Positions 8,417-15,668 of a DNA stretch of 24,507 nt are shown in pieces. The stretch's first letter is position 1; each line of letters opens with the position of its first letter. The translations under genes and the position numbers were made by a program. The stretch comes from CAZBYL01 sp964496275 (GTDB lineage: Bacteria; Synergistota; Synergistia; Synergistales; Synergistaceae): NCBI GenBank assembly GCA_964496275.1, contig CAZBYL010000040.1, positions 1 through 24,507 on the forward strand, given 5' to 3'. The notes beneath the pieces are model-generated. The model was not told where the DNA came from, made no database searches, and was given only the letters and a program-made list of their open reading frames with translations.

Positions 8417-9208
8417 CTATGAATATTTGCGTACTTCGGAGAGAGACCTTGCAAACGTACCGGGCGGCATGAGCGGAAGTGTTCCCGCCGTCAGAAAGAC
8501 GCCGTCCATGTAGATATCGCTTGTGTAGTCCGTTACAGTGATTTTTATAATTTCGTCCTTGCGTCCGAGCATTATCTCATGCTCCGAGTACGGCCCGGGC
8601 CAGGGCATTCTCTGGGCTATGACCTGTGTGCCGCATATATTCCCCGCAAGAACTCCGGGGTAGCTCTCCCTGCTTGCAATCCCGCCTTTTTTGCCTTCGG
8701 CTGCCTTTGCGAGCCCCGCTGCCGTTCCGCTGGGAGCGTTTGCCATATTCTCGTGGTGTCTGTCGATGATGCTCACGTATGGGTAATGTTCCTTTACCGT
8801 TCTTATAAAGTCCTCGGCAAAGCTTATGCCGAGCCCGTAATTCGCTATCGCAGCCCACCTCAGACCATGCTTTGCGACTGCTTCGGCGTATGGTTCATAC
8901 TGTGCGTCGGTCAGCCCTGTCGTGCCTATTACCACGTTGAGGCTTTGAGCAAGATATTCCTGCATATTGCTTTCAAGAGCAGGAGCCGCCGAGAAATCTA
9001 TTACGATATCGGGGGATGATGCTCTGAGCCCTTCCGCCAAATTGTCGGTTGCCGCTATGCCTATCGGTGTTATTCCGGCCAAAACTCCGAGATCCGAACC
9101 CGCCTGCCTGCACCAGCCTCCGACAAGTTCAAAACCGTCATACTCACTCATACTTCGAATTATGGTTCTGCCCACATTACCGGATGCTCCTGCGACGAAA
9201 ACTCTCAT
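8417..9208 (-). CDS. DapB-like reductase (4-hydroxy-tetrahydrodipicolinate reductase family) with altered active site
   Basis: 263 residues, the usual DapB length. A Rossmann nucleotide-binding loop GASGNVGR (residues 7-14), IDFS (70-73) and VVIGTTG (92-98) identify the family. The signature region reads RHHENMANAPSGTA (150-163). The two histidines and the APSGT substrate loop are kept, but the lysine that acts as general acid in DapB is M155, and the usual aspartate before APSGT is N157. AAGGAGG sits just upstream of the ATG. The gene is alone on its strand, without dapA. It may be a paralogue acting on another substrate, or a slow DapB. The family call is firm; the lysine-biosynthesis role is uncertain, so the symbol dapB is not assigned. 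Confidence 0.8.
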   Translation of the reverse strand: MRVFVAGASGNVGRTIIRSMSEYDGFELVGGWCRQAGSDLGVLAGITPIGIAATDNLAEGLRASSPDIVIDFSAAPALESNMQEYLAQSLNVVIGTTGLTDAQYEPYAEAVAKHGLRWAAIANYGLGISFAEDFIRTVKEHYPYVSIIDRHHENMANAPSGTAAGLAKAAEGKKGGIASRESYPGVLAGNICGTQVIAQRMPWPGPYSEHEIMLGRKDEIIKITVTDYTSDIYMDGVFLTAGTLPLMPPGTFARSLSEVRKYS

Positions 9209-9292
9209 TTATTTTCCTCCTTTATCGTGTGGCGTATACCGATAGTATAGTGTATAGTTGGCGAAAATGAGATTGTATTTGGGGTGAGCTGT

Positions 9293-9772
9293 GTGAAAAA
9301 TTATTTTTATTACACATTCGACGGCATAGGCAAGATAGGTGTGGGCGAAGAGAACGGAAGTATCACGGACCTTCACTTTGAGAGAGGTTCCGTCCCTTCG
9401 GGTGAACTGAATTTTTGTGAGAGCAGTCTGTTGAAATCGGCGAGCTTGCAGCTTGCGGAGTATTTTGAAGGACGCCGCCGCTCTTTTGACTTGCCTCTGG
9501 CTTTTAAAGGGACGGATTTTCAGGTTCGCTGCTGGCGCGCACTTTGCGATATTCCTTACGGAGAGACCAGAAGCTATAAGGATATAGCCGCAGCCGCAGG
9601 CAGTCCCAAAGCATGCCGCGCAGTGGGCATGGCAAATAACAGAAACCCGATAGCGATAATAGTTCCGTGTCACCGCGTTATAGGAGCGGATGGCAGCCTT
9701 GTCGGCTTCGGCGGCGGGCTTGACGTAAAAATTTTCCTTCTCGAACTGGAACGTGCAAATGCAGGTAATTGA
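9293..9772 (+). CDS. ogt: Methylated-DNA-protein cysteine methyltransferase (O6-alkylguanine repair)
   Basis: A 159-residue suicide repair protein that transfers the alkyl group from O6-alkylguanine to its own cysteine. PCHRV at residues 125-129 carries the acceptor C126. The preceding NNRNP and following VGFGGG are family hallmarks, and the CWRALCDIPYGETRSY stretch is the DNA-binding helix-turn-helix region. The GTG at 9293 is chosen because GGGGTGA lies about six bases before it. A GTG at 9284 would sit on that site. The frame overlaps the next gene by 14 bases, so the two are probably cotranslated as an alkylation-damage operon. Confidence 0.92.
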   Translation: MKNYFYYTFDGIGKIGVGEENGSITDLHFERGSVPSGELNFCESSLLKSASLQLAEYFEGRRRSFDLPLAFKGTDFQVRCWRALCDIPYGETRSYKDIAAAAGSPKACRAVGMANNRNPIAIIVPCHRVIGADGSLVGFGGGLDVKIFLLELERANAGN

Positions 9773-10367
9773 ATACGGAGCGGAGGAAATAGAATTTCTC
9801 TCCAAAAAGGATAAAAAACTGGGCAAATTTATTGAGCGGCGCGGCTTTGTCGAGCGTGAGGTGAATCCGGATGTTTTCTTCTTCCTGGTGCGCTCAATCG
9901 TCACTCAGCAGATATCCAACAAAGCAGCAGCAACTGTTGTGTGGAGAATGAGAGAAAAATTCCCTGATATTACTCCGGACATGCTCCGCAGCGTATCCGA
10001 CGGAGAGCTGCAAAGCATCGGGATATCCATGAGAAAGGTGTCATACATCAAAGGTCTTTGCGATTCCGTTTGCAGCGGCGCTCTCAACTTAGATAAGCTG
10101 CACGTGATGTCTGATTCTGAAGTTGCCGATGTTCTTCTGCCTATTAAAGGTATCGGAATATGGACTGTCGAAATGACGCTCATATTCTCGCTTTGCAGAC
10201 GCGACGTCGTAAGCTTCGGGGACTATGCGATAAGAAAGGGTATGATGAATCTGTACGGCATAAACGAGCTTGATAAAGCCCTGTTTGAAAAATACAGAAA
10301 ACGCTACTCTCCTTACGGAACAGTAGCGTCTGTATACCTGTGGGAGGCTGCCGTAGCTTCCTTTTAA
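9759..10367 (+). CDS. alkA: AlkA-type 3-methyladenine DNA glycosylase (HhH-GPD)
   Basis: A 202-residue base-excision glycosylase for alkylated purines. The helix-hairpin-helix with the Gly/Trp motif (LLPIKGIGIWTVEM, residues 126-139) is followed by the catalytic aspartate D155 in GDYAIRKG. It lacks the N-terminal domain of E. coli AlkA and resembles the short form. ATG at 9759 is preferred over GTG at 9753; neither has a strong ribosome site, and translation is probably coupled to ogt, which overlaps it. It pairs functionally with ogt. Its stop codon overlaps that of the convergent modC: the two genes share TTAA at 10364-10367. Confidence 0.87.
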   Translation: MQVIEYGAEEIEFLSKKDKKLGKFIERRGFVEREVNPDVFFFLVRSIVTQQISNKAAATVVWRMREKFPDITPDMLRSVSDGELQSIGISMRKVSYIKGLCDSVCSGALNLDKLHVMSDSEVADVLLPIKGIGIWTVEMTLIFSLCRRDVVSFGDYAIRKGMMNLYGINELDKALFEKYRKRYSPYGTVASVYLWEAAVASF

Positions 10368-11419
10368 AAAAGCGGCATAACGTCGGATTCGGACACTGAG
10401 AGAGTTATAGCATCCCCCTCTTTAAGCCCTGCGGCAATGTCTTTTGAACACTCGGCTCTTATCGGGGCGTGCTCCGATTTTGGGGCTGATTCAGGTATGG
10501 CGATAACAATGGACGAGAATAAATCCTCTTTTATCGACTCTATCCTGCATGGAATATTATTTGCTCCGCCAACGGCAAACGGTCTCAGAAAATGGGCTCT
10601 TATGCCCACAAAGGCGACATTATCATCTACATGCTTGCCGCAGCGCAAAGTGCATCCCCAATCCTCCGCAAAGATTGTATTCTCGGATAGCTTGCGGGCG
10701 CGGGAGTGATTCTTGCAGCCGGAAAGTCTGGAAGATGCAAGAGTTCCGGGTGCGTCGAAAAAATCTCTTACTTTGCGAAGAGGTTCGGATTTTCCCTTAT
10801 GTATCATGCAGACCCTTTTACACATGCGGAAAACCTCGTCTCTGTCGTGCGACACGTATATCGCAGTCCCCTTGAAGTTTTTCAGATGTCTTAAAAGCTC
10901 TTCGCCGAGCTGCCAGCGCAGACAACTGTCGAGAGCGGAAATCGGTTCATCGAGCATTATAACCTTAGGCGCTCCGGCAAGCATTCTCGCCAGAGCCACC
11001 CTTTGCTGCTGCCCGCCGGACAACTGGGACGGGTGGTGCTCTTCCAGCCCCTTTATGTAAAATGTTTCCATTATCGACTCAAGCTCTCTCTCTATGCAGA
11101 TATCCCTTCTGAGACGCAGTACCGAGCTGATATTTTCCGCAACAGTCATATTGGGAAAGAGTGCATAATGCTGAAATAGGAGCCCTATATTTCTTTTCTG
11201 CGGAGGCAGACAAATGCCCTGTTTGGAATCAAAAAGTGTGCGCCCGTCCGCCGTGATTATTCCTTCATCCGGCTTCTCAACTCCCGCGATACACTTGAGT
11301 GTCATACTCTTGCCGCAGCCTGACGAGCCGAAAAGGGCCAAAATTTCATTCTCCGCCTCAAACTCTACGTCAAGCATAAAGCTTCCCAGCAATTTTCTTA
11401 TTTTTACATATAAAGACAT
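10364..11419 (-). CDS. modC: Molybdate ABC transporter ATP-binding protein
   Basis: A 351-residue ATPase that drives molybdate import. Walker A GSSGCGKS (31-38), signature LSGGQ (133-137), Walker B VIMLDEP (153-159) and the switch histidine H191 are all present. The remaining roughly 130 residues, beginning near the GCKNHSRA stretch, resemble the regulatory TOBE/MOP-like part of ModC proteins. It is the last gene of modABC, starting nine bases after modB, with only a weak AGG-type site. No terminator separates it from the convergent glycosylase gene, so the transcripts may overlap. Confidence 0.92.
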   Translation of the reverse strand: MSLYVKIRKLLGSFMLDVEFEAENEILALFGSSGCGKSMTLKCIAGVEKPDEGIITADGRTLFDSKQGICLPPQKRNIGLLFQHYALFPNMTVAENISSVLRLRRDICIERELESIMETFYIKGLEEHHPSQLSGGQQQRVALARMLAGAPKVIMLDEPISALDSCLRWQLGEELLRHLKNFKGTAIYVSHDRDEVFRMCKRVCMIHKGKSEPLRKVRDFFDAPGTLASSRLSGCKNHSRARKLSENTIFAEDWGCTLRCGKHVDDNVAFVGIRAHFLRPFAVGGANNIPCRIESIKEDLFSSIVIAIPESAPKSEHAPIRAECSKDIAAGLKEGDAITLSVSESDVMPLF

Positions 11420-11428
11420 TTTCTTAAC

Positions 11429-12127
11429 CTAAAAACTTTCTGTAAGTGCGTCCTGAGCCGTGCCCTTGGGTTCTCTGTACTTGTTCTCCAAAAGGTTTAC
11501 GGTGATAAGGACTACAAATGAAATTGCCAGATTAACGAACACCCACTTATATGCCAGAGCGTCATTGCCCTCACGCCATAGCTGATATACGGTAGTTGAA
11601 ATTGTGGCGGTTCTGCCGGGAATGTACCCCGTTATCATGCTCGTCGCTCCGTACTCGCCCAGAGCGCGCGCAAAAGCCAAAACCGTTCCTGCAAGGATAC
11701 CCTGTTTGCAGTTCGGCATTATTACACGCCAAAAAATGAATGAGTCCGACATTCCGAGAGTCTGTGCGGAATAGATGAGATTCTTATCAAACGCCTCAAA
11801 TGCGCCGCGTACCGTGCGGTACATGATGGGAAACGCCACAACGGATGAAGCGAATATTGCGGAGTACCATGTCATAGTCATTCTAAATCCGAACACGTCG
11901 AGAACGAATGAACCGACAGGGCTTAACGGCCCTATGGATTTGAGAAGGAAAAAGCCGACCACCGTAGGCGGAAGCACAAGCGGCAGTGTAAGCAGACAGT
12001 CAAGCGCGCCCTTTACTGCGCGCGGAGTTTTTGCTATGTAATATGCGGCAAAAATGCCCGTGAAAAAAGTTATGACAGTCGAAACAGCCGCAACTCTCAG
12101 CGAATTGTACAAAGGGAAAAAATCCAT
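11429..12127 (-). CDS. modB: Molybdate ABC transporter permease
   Basis: A 232-residue inner-membrane permease with several hydrophobic helices (for example LLTLPLVLPPTVVGFFLL). The cytoplasmic coupling loop carries the EAA-type motif (AQTLGMSDSFIFW followed by VIMPN), which contacts ModC. RALGEYGATSMITG near the C-terminal half is typical of ModB. GGAGG lies about 12 bases before the ATG, a rather long spacing. The gap to modA holds a strong hairpin. Confidence 0.92.
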   Translation of the reverse strand: MDFFPLYNSLRVAAVSTVITFFTGIFAAYYIAKTPRAVKGALDCLLTLPLVLPPTVVGFFLLKSIGPLSPVGSFVLDVFGFRMTMTWYSAIFASSVVAFPIMYRTVRGAFEAFDKNLIYSAQTLGMSDSFIFWRVIMPNCKQGILAGTVLAFARALGEYGATSMITGYIPGRTATISTTVYQLWREGNDALAYKWVFVNLAISFVVLITVNLLENKYREPKGTAQDALTESF

Positions 12128-12153
12128 AAAACAACCGCGCCTCCATTAAAATA

Positions 12154-12177
12154 CTGCCGACAGTTTCCTGTCGGCAG
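12154..12177 (-). promoter_or_regulatory. Intercistronic hairpin between modA and modB
   Basis: A perfect 10-bp stem CTGCCGACAG-loop-CTGTCGGCAG with a 4-base loop, 27 bases after the modA stop. On the minus strand it is followed by TATTTTAAT, which is not a clean T-run. It probably works as a partial attenuator or an mRNA stabiliser. That would let the binding protein be made in excess over the membrane subunits, as is common in ABC importer operons. Confidence 0.6.
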
Positions 12178-12204
12178 AGAATTAAAACTCAGACAGAAGA
12201 ATGC

Positions 12205-12987
12205 TTATCTCTTTGGAATTGAAAATCCTATCTTTTTAAACACATCCGATGCGGCGTCTCCTTTGAGGTATTCGGCAAAGGCCTTTGCCGCCTCAAGATT
12301 CTTCGTACTCTTCATAACAGCAGCAGGGTACGTTATCGGCTTGTGGCTGTCTTTCGGAGCGTCGGCAACTATTTCCACCTTGGGCGATGTCGCTGCATCT
12401 GTGCTGTACACGATTCCGCAGTCCACAGCTCCCGCCGCCGTCTGAGAAAGAACTTCCTTCACGTTGCTTGCGTAAGTCACTTTGCCGCTTTTCTCAAGTG
12501 CGTCCCATAGACCCAAGTTCTTGTATATCTCAACTGAATACTGTCCTACGGGGACATCTGAATTTCCCAGAGCGATAAGGGCGACCTTATCCGTCATAAC
12601 ATCTTTAAAATCAGAGATTTTCTTTTTGTTGTGCCCCTTGGGGACTACCATGACGACCTTATTGGAGACGATATTAAATCTCGTGCCGTCTGCGATATAC
12701 TTATCTCCCAGTCCGTTCATCTGCTTCTGTCCCGCCGATATAAACAGGTCACACTCCGCTCCCTGCTCTATCTGAGTCTTAAGAGTGCCGCTGGAATCGA
12801 AGTTGTAGACTATCTTGACATCGGGCGCTACTTTCTTATACATGTCTGCGATCTTGTTCATAGACTCTGTCATCGAAGCCGCCGCAAACACGGAAAGCTC
12901 CGTTGCCGCAAACGACTTTACCGGTGCTGATAAAACCATGGCGCAAATGAGCGCGCTCAAAAGTGCGATGTTTCTGAAAAGCTTCAT
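12205..12987 (-). CDS. modA: Molybdate-binding periplasmic protein
   Basis: A 260-residue solute-binding protein. The start at 12987 is set by GGGAGAG about nine bases upstream and by the signal peptide it exposes (basic KLFRN, hydrophobic core, cleavage near SFA-ATE at residue 27). An in-frame ATG at 13032 would add 15 charged residues. The mature part begins LSVFAAASMTES, followed by DSSGTLKTQIEQGAECDLF, both strong ModA signatures for oxyanion binding. It is the first gene of modABC. Tungstate as an alternative substrate cannot be excluded. Confidence 0.93.
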   Translation of the reverse strand: MKLFRNIALLSALICAMVLSAPVKSFAATELSVFAAASMTESMNKIADMYKKVAPDVKIVYNFDSSGTLKTQIEQGAECDLFISAGQKQMNGLGDKYIADGTRFNIVSNKVVMVVPKGHNKKKISDFKDVMTDKVALIALGNSDVPVGQYSVEIYKNLGLWDALEKSGKVTYASNVKEVLSQTAAGAVDCGIVYSTDAATSPKVEIVADAPKDSHKPITYPAAVMKSTKNLEAAKAFAEYLKGDAASDVFKKIGFSIPKR

Positions 12988-13032
12988 AAAATCATCTCTC
13001 CCTTTCTTCGTGCGAATACCGTCTTGCGCCAT

Positions 13033-13061
13033 ATTTTAGCGTTATAAGTAATTTTATGCAA
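13033..13061 (-). promoter_or_regulatory. Possible mod operon promoter
   Basis: On the minus strand, TTGCAT (13056-13061) and TAAAAT (13033-13038) are 17 bases apart, about 46 bases upstream of the modA start. The -35 match is weak. A partly symmetrical CGCTAAAATATGGCG spans the -10, but it is not a convincing ModE box. Confidence 0.35.
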
Positions 13062-13097
13062 CAGAGTTGCTTTTAAAATCACTTTTGTCCATGAAAA

Positions 13098-13123
13098 AAC
13101 CCCGCCTGATTATAGACGGGTTG
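13098..13123 (-). terminator. Intrinsic terminator after the isomerase/CoA-ligase fusion gene
   Basis: On the minus strand, CCCGTCT pairs with AGGCGGG across ATAATC (one T-G wobble), followed by a run of T residues. It lies just after the stop codon at 13134 and ends the T-box operon before the mod promoter. Confidence 0.8.
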
Positions 13124-13133
13124 GGCTGTATCC

Positions 13134-15668
13134 TTATGCTGTTTTGATACTTGCGGCTTTTTGCAGTCCGAATTTCTCAACCGCATGTTCACGCATCTTA
13201 TATTTCAGAATCTTACCTGCGACGTTCATCGGGAATTCATCCGTAAAGTCGATATACTTGGGGCACTTGTGGCGCGCCATATTTGCGCGGAAAAATGCCT
13301 TTATCTCATCCTCCGTGGCTGTCTCGTTCTCTTTCATTATGACACAGGCCACTATCTCCTCTCCGAGATCCTCGTCTGGTACGCCTATAACCTGCACGTC
13401 TTTGACCTTGGGGTGAGTGTAGAGAAATTCTTCAAGTTCCTTCGGGTAAATATTCTCTCCGCCTCGGATTATCATATCCTTAAGACGCCCTGTTATTCTG
13501 TAATTCCCCTCCGGTGTGCGGCAGGCCAGGTCTCCCGTGTGCAGCCATCCGTCCTTGTCTATTGCCGCCGCGGTTGCTTCCGGCATCTTATAGTAGCCCT
13601 TCATTATATTATAGCCGCGCGCCACGAACTCGCCGGTCTCTCCATCCGGCAGCTCAAGCCCCGTCTCCGGGTCGATTATGCGGCACTCTATTTCGGGCAG
13701 AGGCCTTCCGACCGTGCTCACGCGGGTCTCGACAGAGTCATCGGTGCAGCTCATTGTGCAGCCGGGCGAGGCCTCTGTCTGGCCATAGACAATGACGACC
13801 TCTTTCATGTGCATTGTGTCCACGACGGCCTGCATCTTCGAGATGGGGCACGGGCTTCCCGCCATTATTCCCGTTCTCATGTAAGAGAAATCCGTCTTTG
13901 CAAAATCCTCGTGTTCCATCATGGCGATAAACATTGTCGGAACTCCGTGGAAACAAGTGATTCTCTCCTGATTGATACATGCAAGAGACGCCTTGGTGGA
14001 GAAGTAGGGAAGCGGCATGAGGGATGCGCTGTGTGTCATTGCCGCCGTCATTGCAAGCACCATGCCGAAACAGTGGAACATCGGAACCTGTATCATCATT
14101 CTGTCCGCCGTCGAAAGGTCCATTCTGTCTCCGATGCACTTCCCGTTGTTCACCACATTGTAGTGTGTAAGCATTACTCCCTTGGGAAAGCCTGTCGTTC
14201 CGGACGTATACTGCATATTGCACACGTCATGAATGTCAACGGCTGCCGCCATGCGGCGCACCTCTTCGACAGGAACCATGTCTGCTCTCGCCTCGGCCTC
14301 TTCCCATGTCAGGCATCCGTCCATGCGGAAGTCTACCGTAATGATGTTGCGCAGGAAGGGAAGGCGCCTGCACCTCAAAGGTTTTCCGGCTGCCGCGTCC
14401 TTAAGTTCCGGGCAAAGTTCGTTGACTATCGCCTTATAGTTTGAGTCTCTGAACCCATCTATCATAATGAGAGTGTGAGTGTCGGATTGGCGCAGCAGAT
14501 ACTCAGCTTCATGAATTTTATAAGCTGTATTCACTGTAACGAGCACAGCGCCGATTTTTGTAACGGCCCAGAATGCGATATACCACTGGGGCAAATTTGT
14601 CGCCCAAATAGCGACATGGCTTCTGGGGCCGACTCCAAGTGAAATCAGCGATCGTGCAAAAGTGTCCACGTCGTCCCTGAATTGAGCGTAAGTTCTCGTG
14701 TAATCGAGTGTTGTGTACTTGAAAGCGTACTGGTCGGGAAATTCATCTACGAGCTTATCGAGCACCTGGGGAAAGGTTAAATCTATAAGCTTGTCCTTCT
14801 GCCAGATAAACTTTCCTGTGCCGCGCTTGTTGTCATAGAGACGTTTAGCCTTTGTCTGCCGCGCCGTGTCGCCGAACCTGCCCATATAGTTGCAGAAATG
14901 CAAAGCTATCAGCTCCAGATTGTCTATTTCCTCAATCCAGTGCGGTTCCCACTCAAGAGATATAAAACCGTCATAGTTGATGGAGTAGAGCGCGCGCATC
15001 ATGCTCTCTAACGGCAGACTTCCCTCTCCTATCAGGCGGTACTCAACGATGCCGTCAACAATTTCGGAATCCTTCAAGTGAACGTGCTTGATATATGCGC
15101 CGAGATTCTTTACCGTGACCTCGGGTTTCTCGCCTCCTGTGCGTACAGTGTGCTGCATATCCCAAAGCGCGGCTAGGTTGTCGCTTGCGAAAGTGTCAAG
15201 AATGCCGCAAAGGTTTTTCGTATCGGAATACTCAAAAATTGTTTCTATAAGGAGTGTTACGCCATGTTTTTCAGCGGTAGGTAAAGTTTCCCTTATCACG
15301 TCAAGCACACACTCTCTCTTGGTCTCTTCCGACGCTTCGCAGTTTCTTGTCGCTATGCGCACGAAGGGTATGTGCAGGCTGCGCGCGTTGTCTATATACG
15401 TCTTTATCTCATGTACAGACGCATCTTTCTTGTCCGGATTTGAAATATCACACGACGTGTCTATACAGGGTATCCTAATACCCCTGTCCACCATATCTCT
15501 GTATGCCGCGTTGGCTGTTGCCGGGTCGAAAATCTTGCTTTTGCCGGAAAATACGGGCTCATGTATGTTATGTATCTCGATGCCCGCAAACCCGATATCA
15601 CATGCCATACGGCAGAGTTCGTCCCATGTGCAGCCTGTCCAGCCGAATGTCGAAAAAGAGAGCTTCAT
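13134..15668 (-). CDS. Fusion: sugar-phosphate isomerase/epimerase-like TIM barrel + acyl-CoA synthetase
   Basis: 844 residues in one uninterrupted frame. Residues 1 to about 265 form a xylose-isomerase-like TIM barrel, with candidate metal ligands E142 (LLIET), D170/H173 (WDMQH), H195/H197 (KHVHLKD) and E239 (SLEWEP). From about 285 to the end is an adenylate-forming acyl-CoA synthetase. It has P-loop YTSGTTGFPKG (487-497), YGQTEASPG, TGRLKDMIIRGGENIYPKELEE and the catalytic lysine K819 in NVAGKILK. The synthetase half matches medium-chain or FadD/AcsA-like ligases that form acyl-AMP and then acyl-CoA. The ATG overlaps the previous stop (TAATG at 15666-15670), with GAGGAGAA upstream, so it is translationally coupled and shares T-box control. 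Substrates are unknown. A sequencing-error fusion is unlikely, since the frame is continuous through a conserved-looking linker. Confidence 0.85.
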   Translation of the reverse strand: MKLSFSTFGWTGCTWDELCRMACDIGFAGIEIHNIHEPVFSGKSKIFDPATANAAYRDMVDRGIRIPCIDTSCDISNPDKKDASVHEIKTYIDNARSLHIPFVRIATRNCEASEETKRECVLDVIRETLPTAEKHGVTLLIETIFEYSDTKNLCGILDTFASDNLAALWDMQHTVRTGGEKPEVTVKNLGAYIKHVHLKDSEIVDGIVEYRLIGEGSLPLESMMRALYSINYDGFISLEWEPHWIEEIDNLELIALHFCNYMGRFGDTARQTKAKRLYDNKRGTGKFIWQKDKLIDLTFPQVLDKLVDEFPDQYAFKYTTLDYTRTYAQFRDDVDTFARSLISLGVGPRSHVAIWATNLPQWYIAFWAVTKIGAVLVTVNTAYKIHEAEYLLRQSDTHTLIMIDGFRDSNYKAIVNELCPELKDAAAGKPLRCRRLPFLRNIITVDFRMDGCLTWEEAEARADMVPVEEVRRMAAAVDIHDVCNMQYTSGTTGFPKGVMLTHYNVVNNGKCIGDRMDLSTADRMMIQVPMFHCFGMVLAMTAAMTHSASLMPLPYFSTKASLACINQERITCFHGVPTMFIAMMEHEDFAKTDFSYMRTGIMAGSPCPISKMQAVVDTMHMKEVVIVYGQTEASPGCTMSCTDDSVETRVSTVGRPLPEIECRIIDPETGLELPDGETGEFVARGYNIMKGYYKMPEATAAAIDKDGWLHTGDLACRTPEGNYRITGRLKDMIIRGGENIYPKELEEFLYTHPKVKDVQVIGVPDEDLGEEIVACVIMKENETATEDEIKAFFRANMARHKCPKYIDFTDEFPMNVAGKILKYKMREHAVEKFGLQKAASIKTA

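Noticed and set aside
9209..9904. 231-codon minus-strand frame over ogt
   Set aside because: It is opposite the PCHRV-containing methyltransferase gene. No motif, and it only abuts the dapB-like start.
13022..13040. ModE operator upstream of modA
   Set aside because: The symmetry is imperfect and it matches the known ModE half-sites poorly.
13161..14444. 427-codon plus-strand frame
   Set aside because: It is antisense to the acyl-CoA synthetase half of the fusion gene, which has clear catalytic motifs. The antisense product is Cys/His/Arg-rich with no domain.
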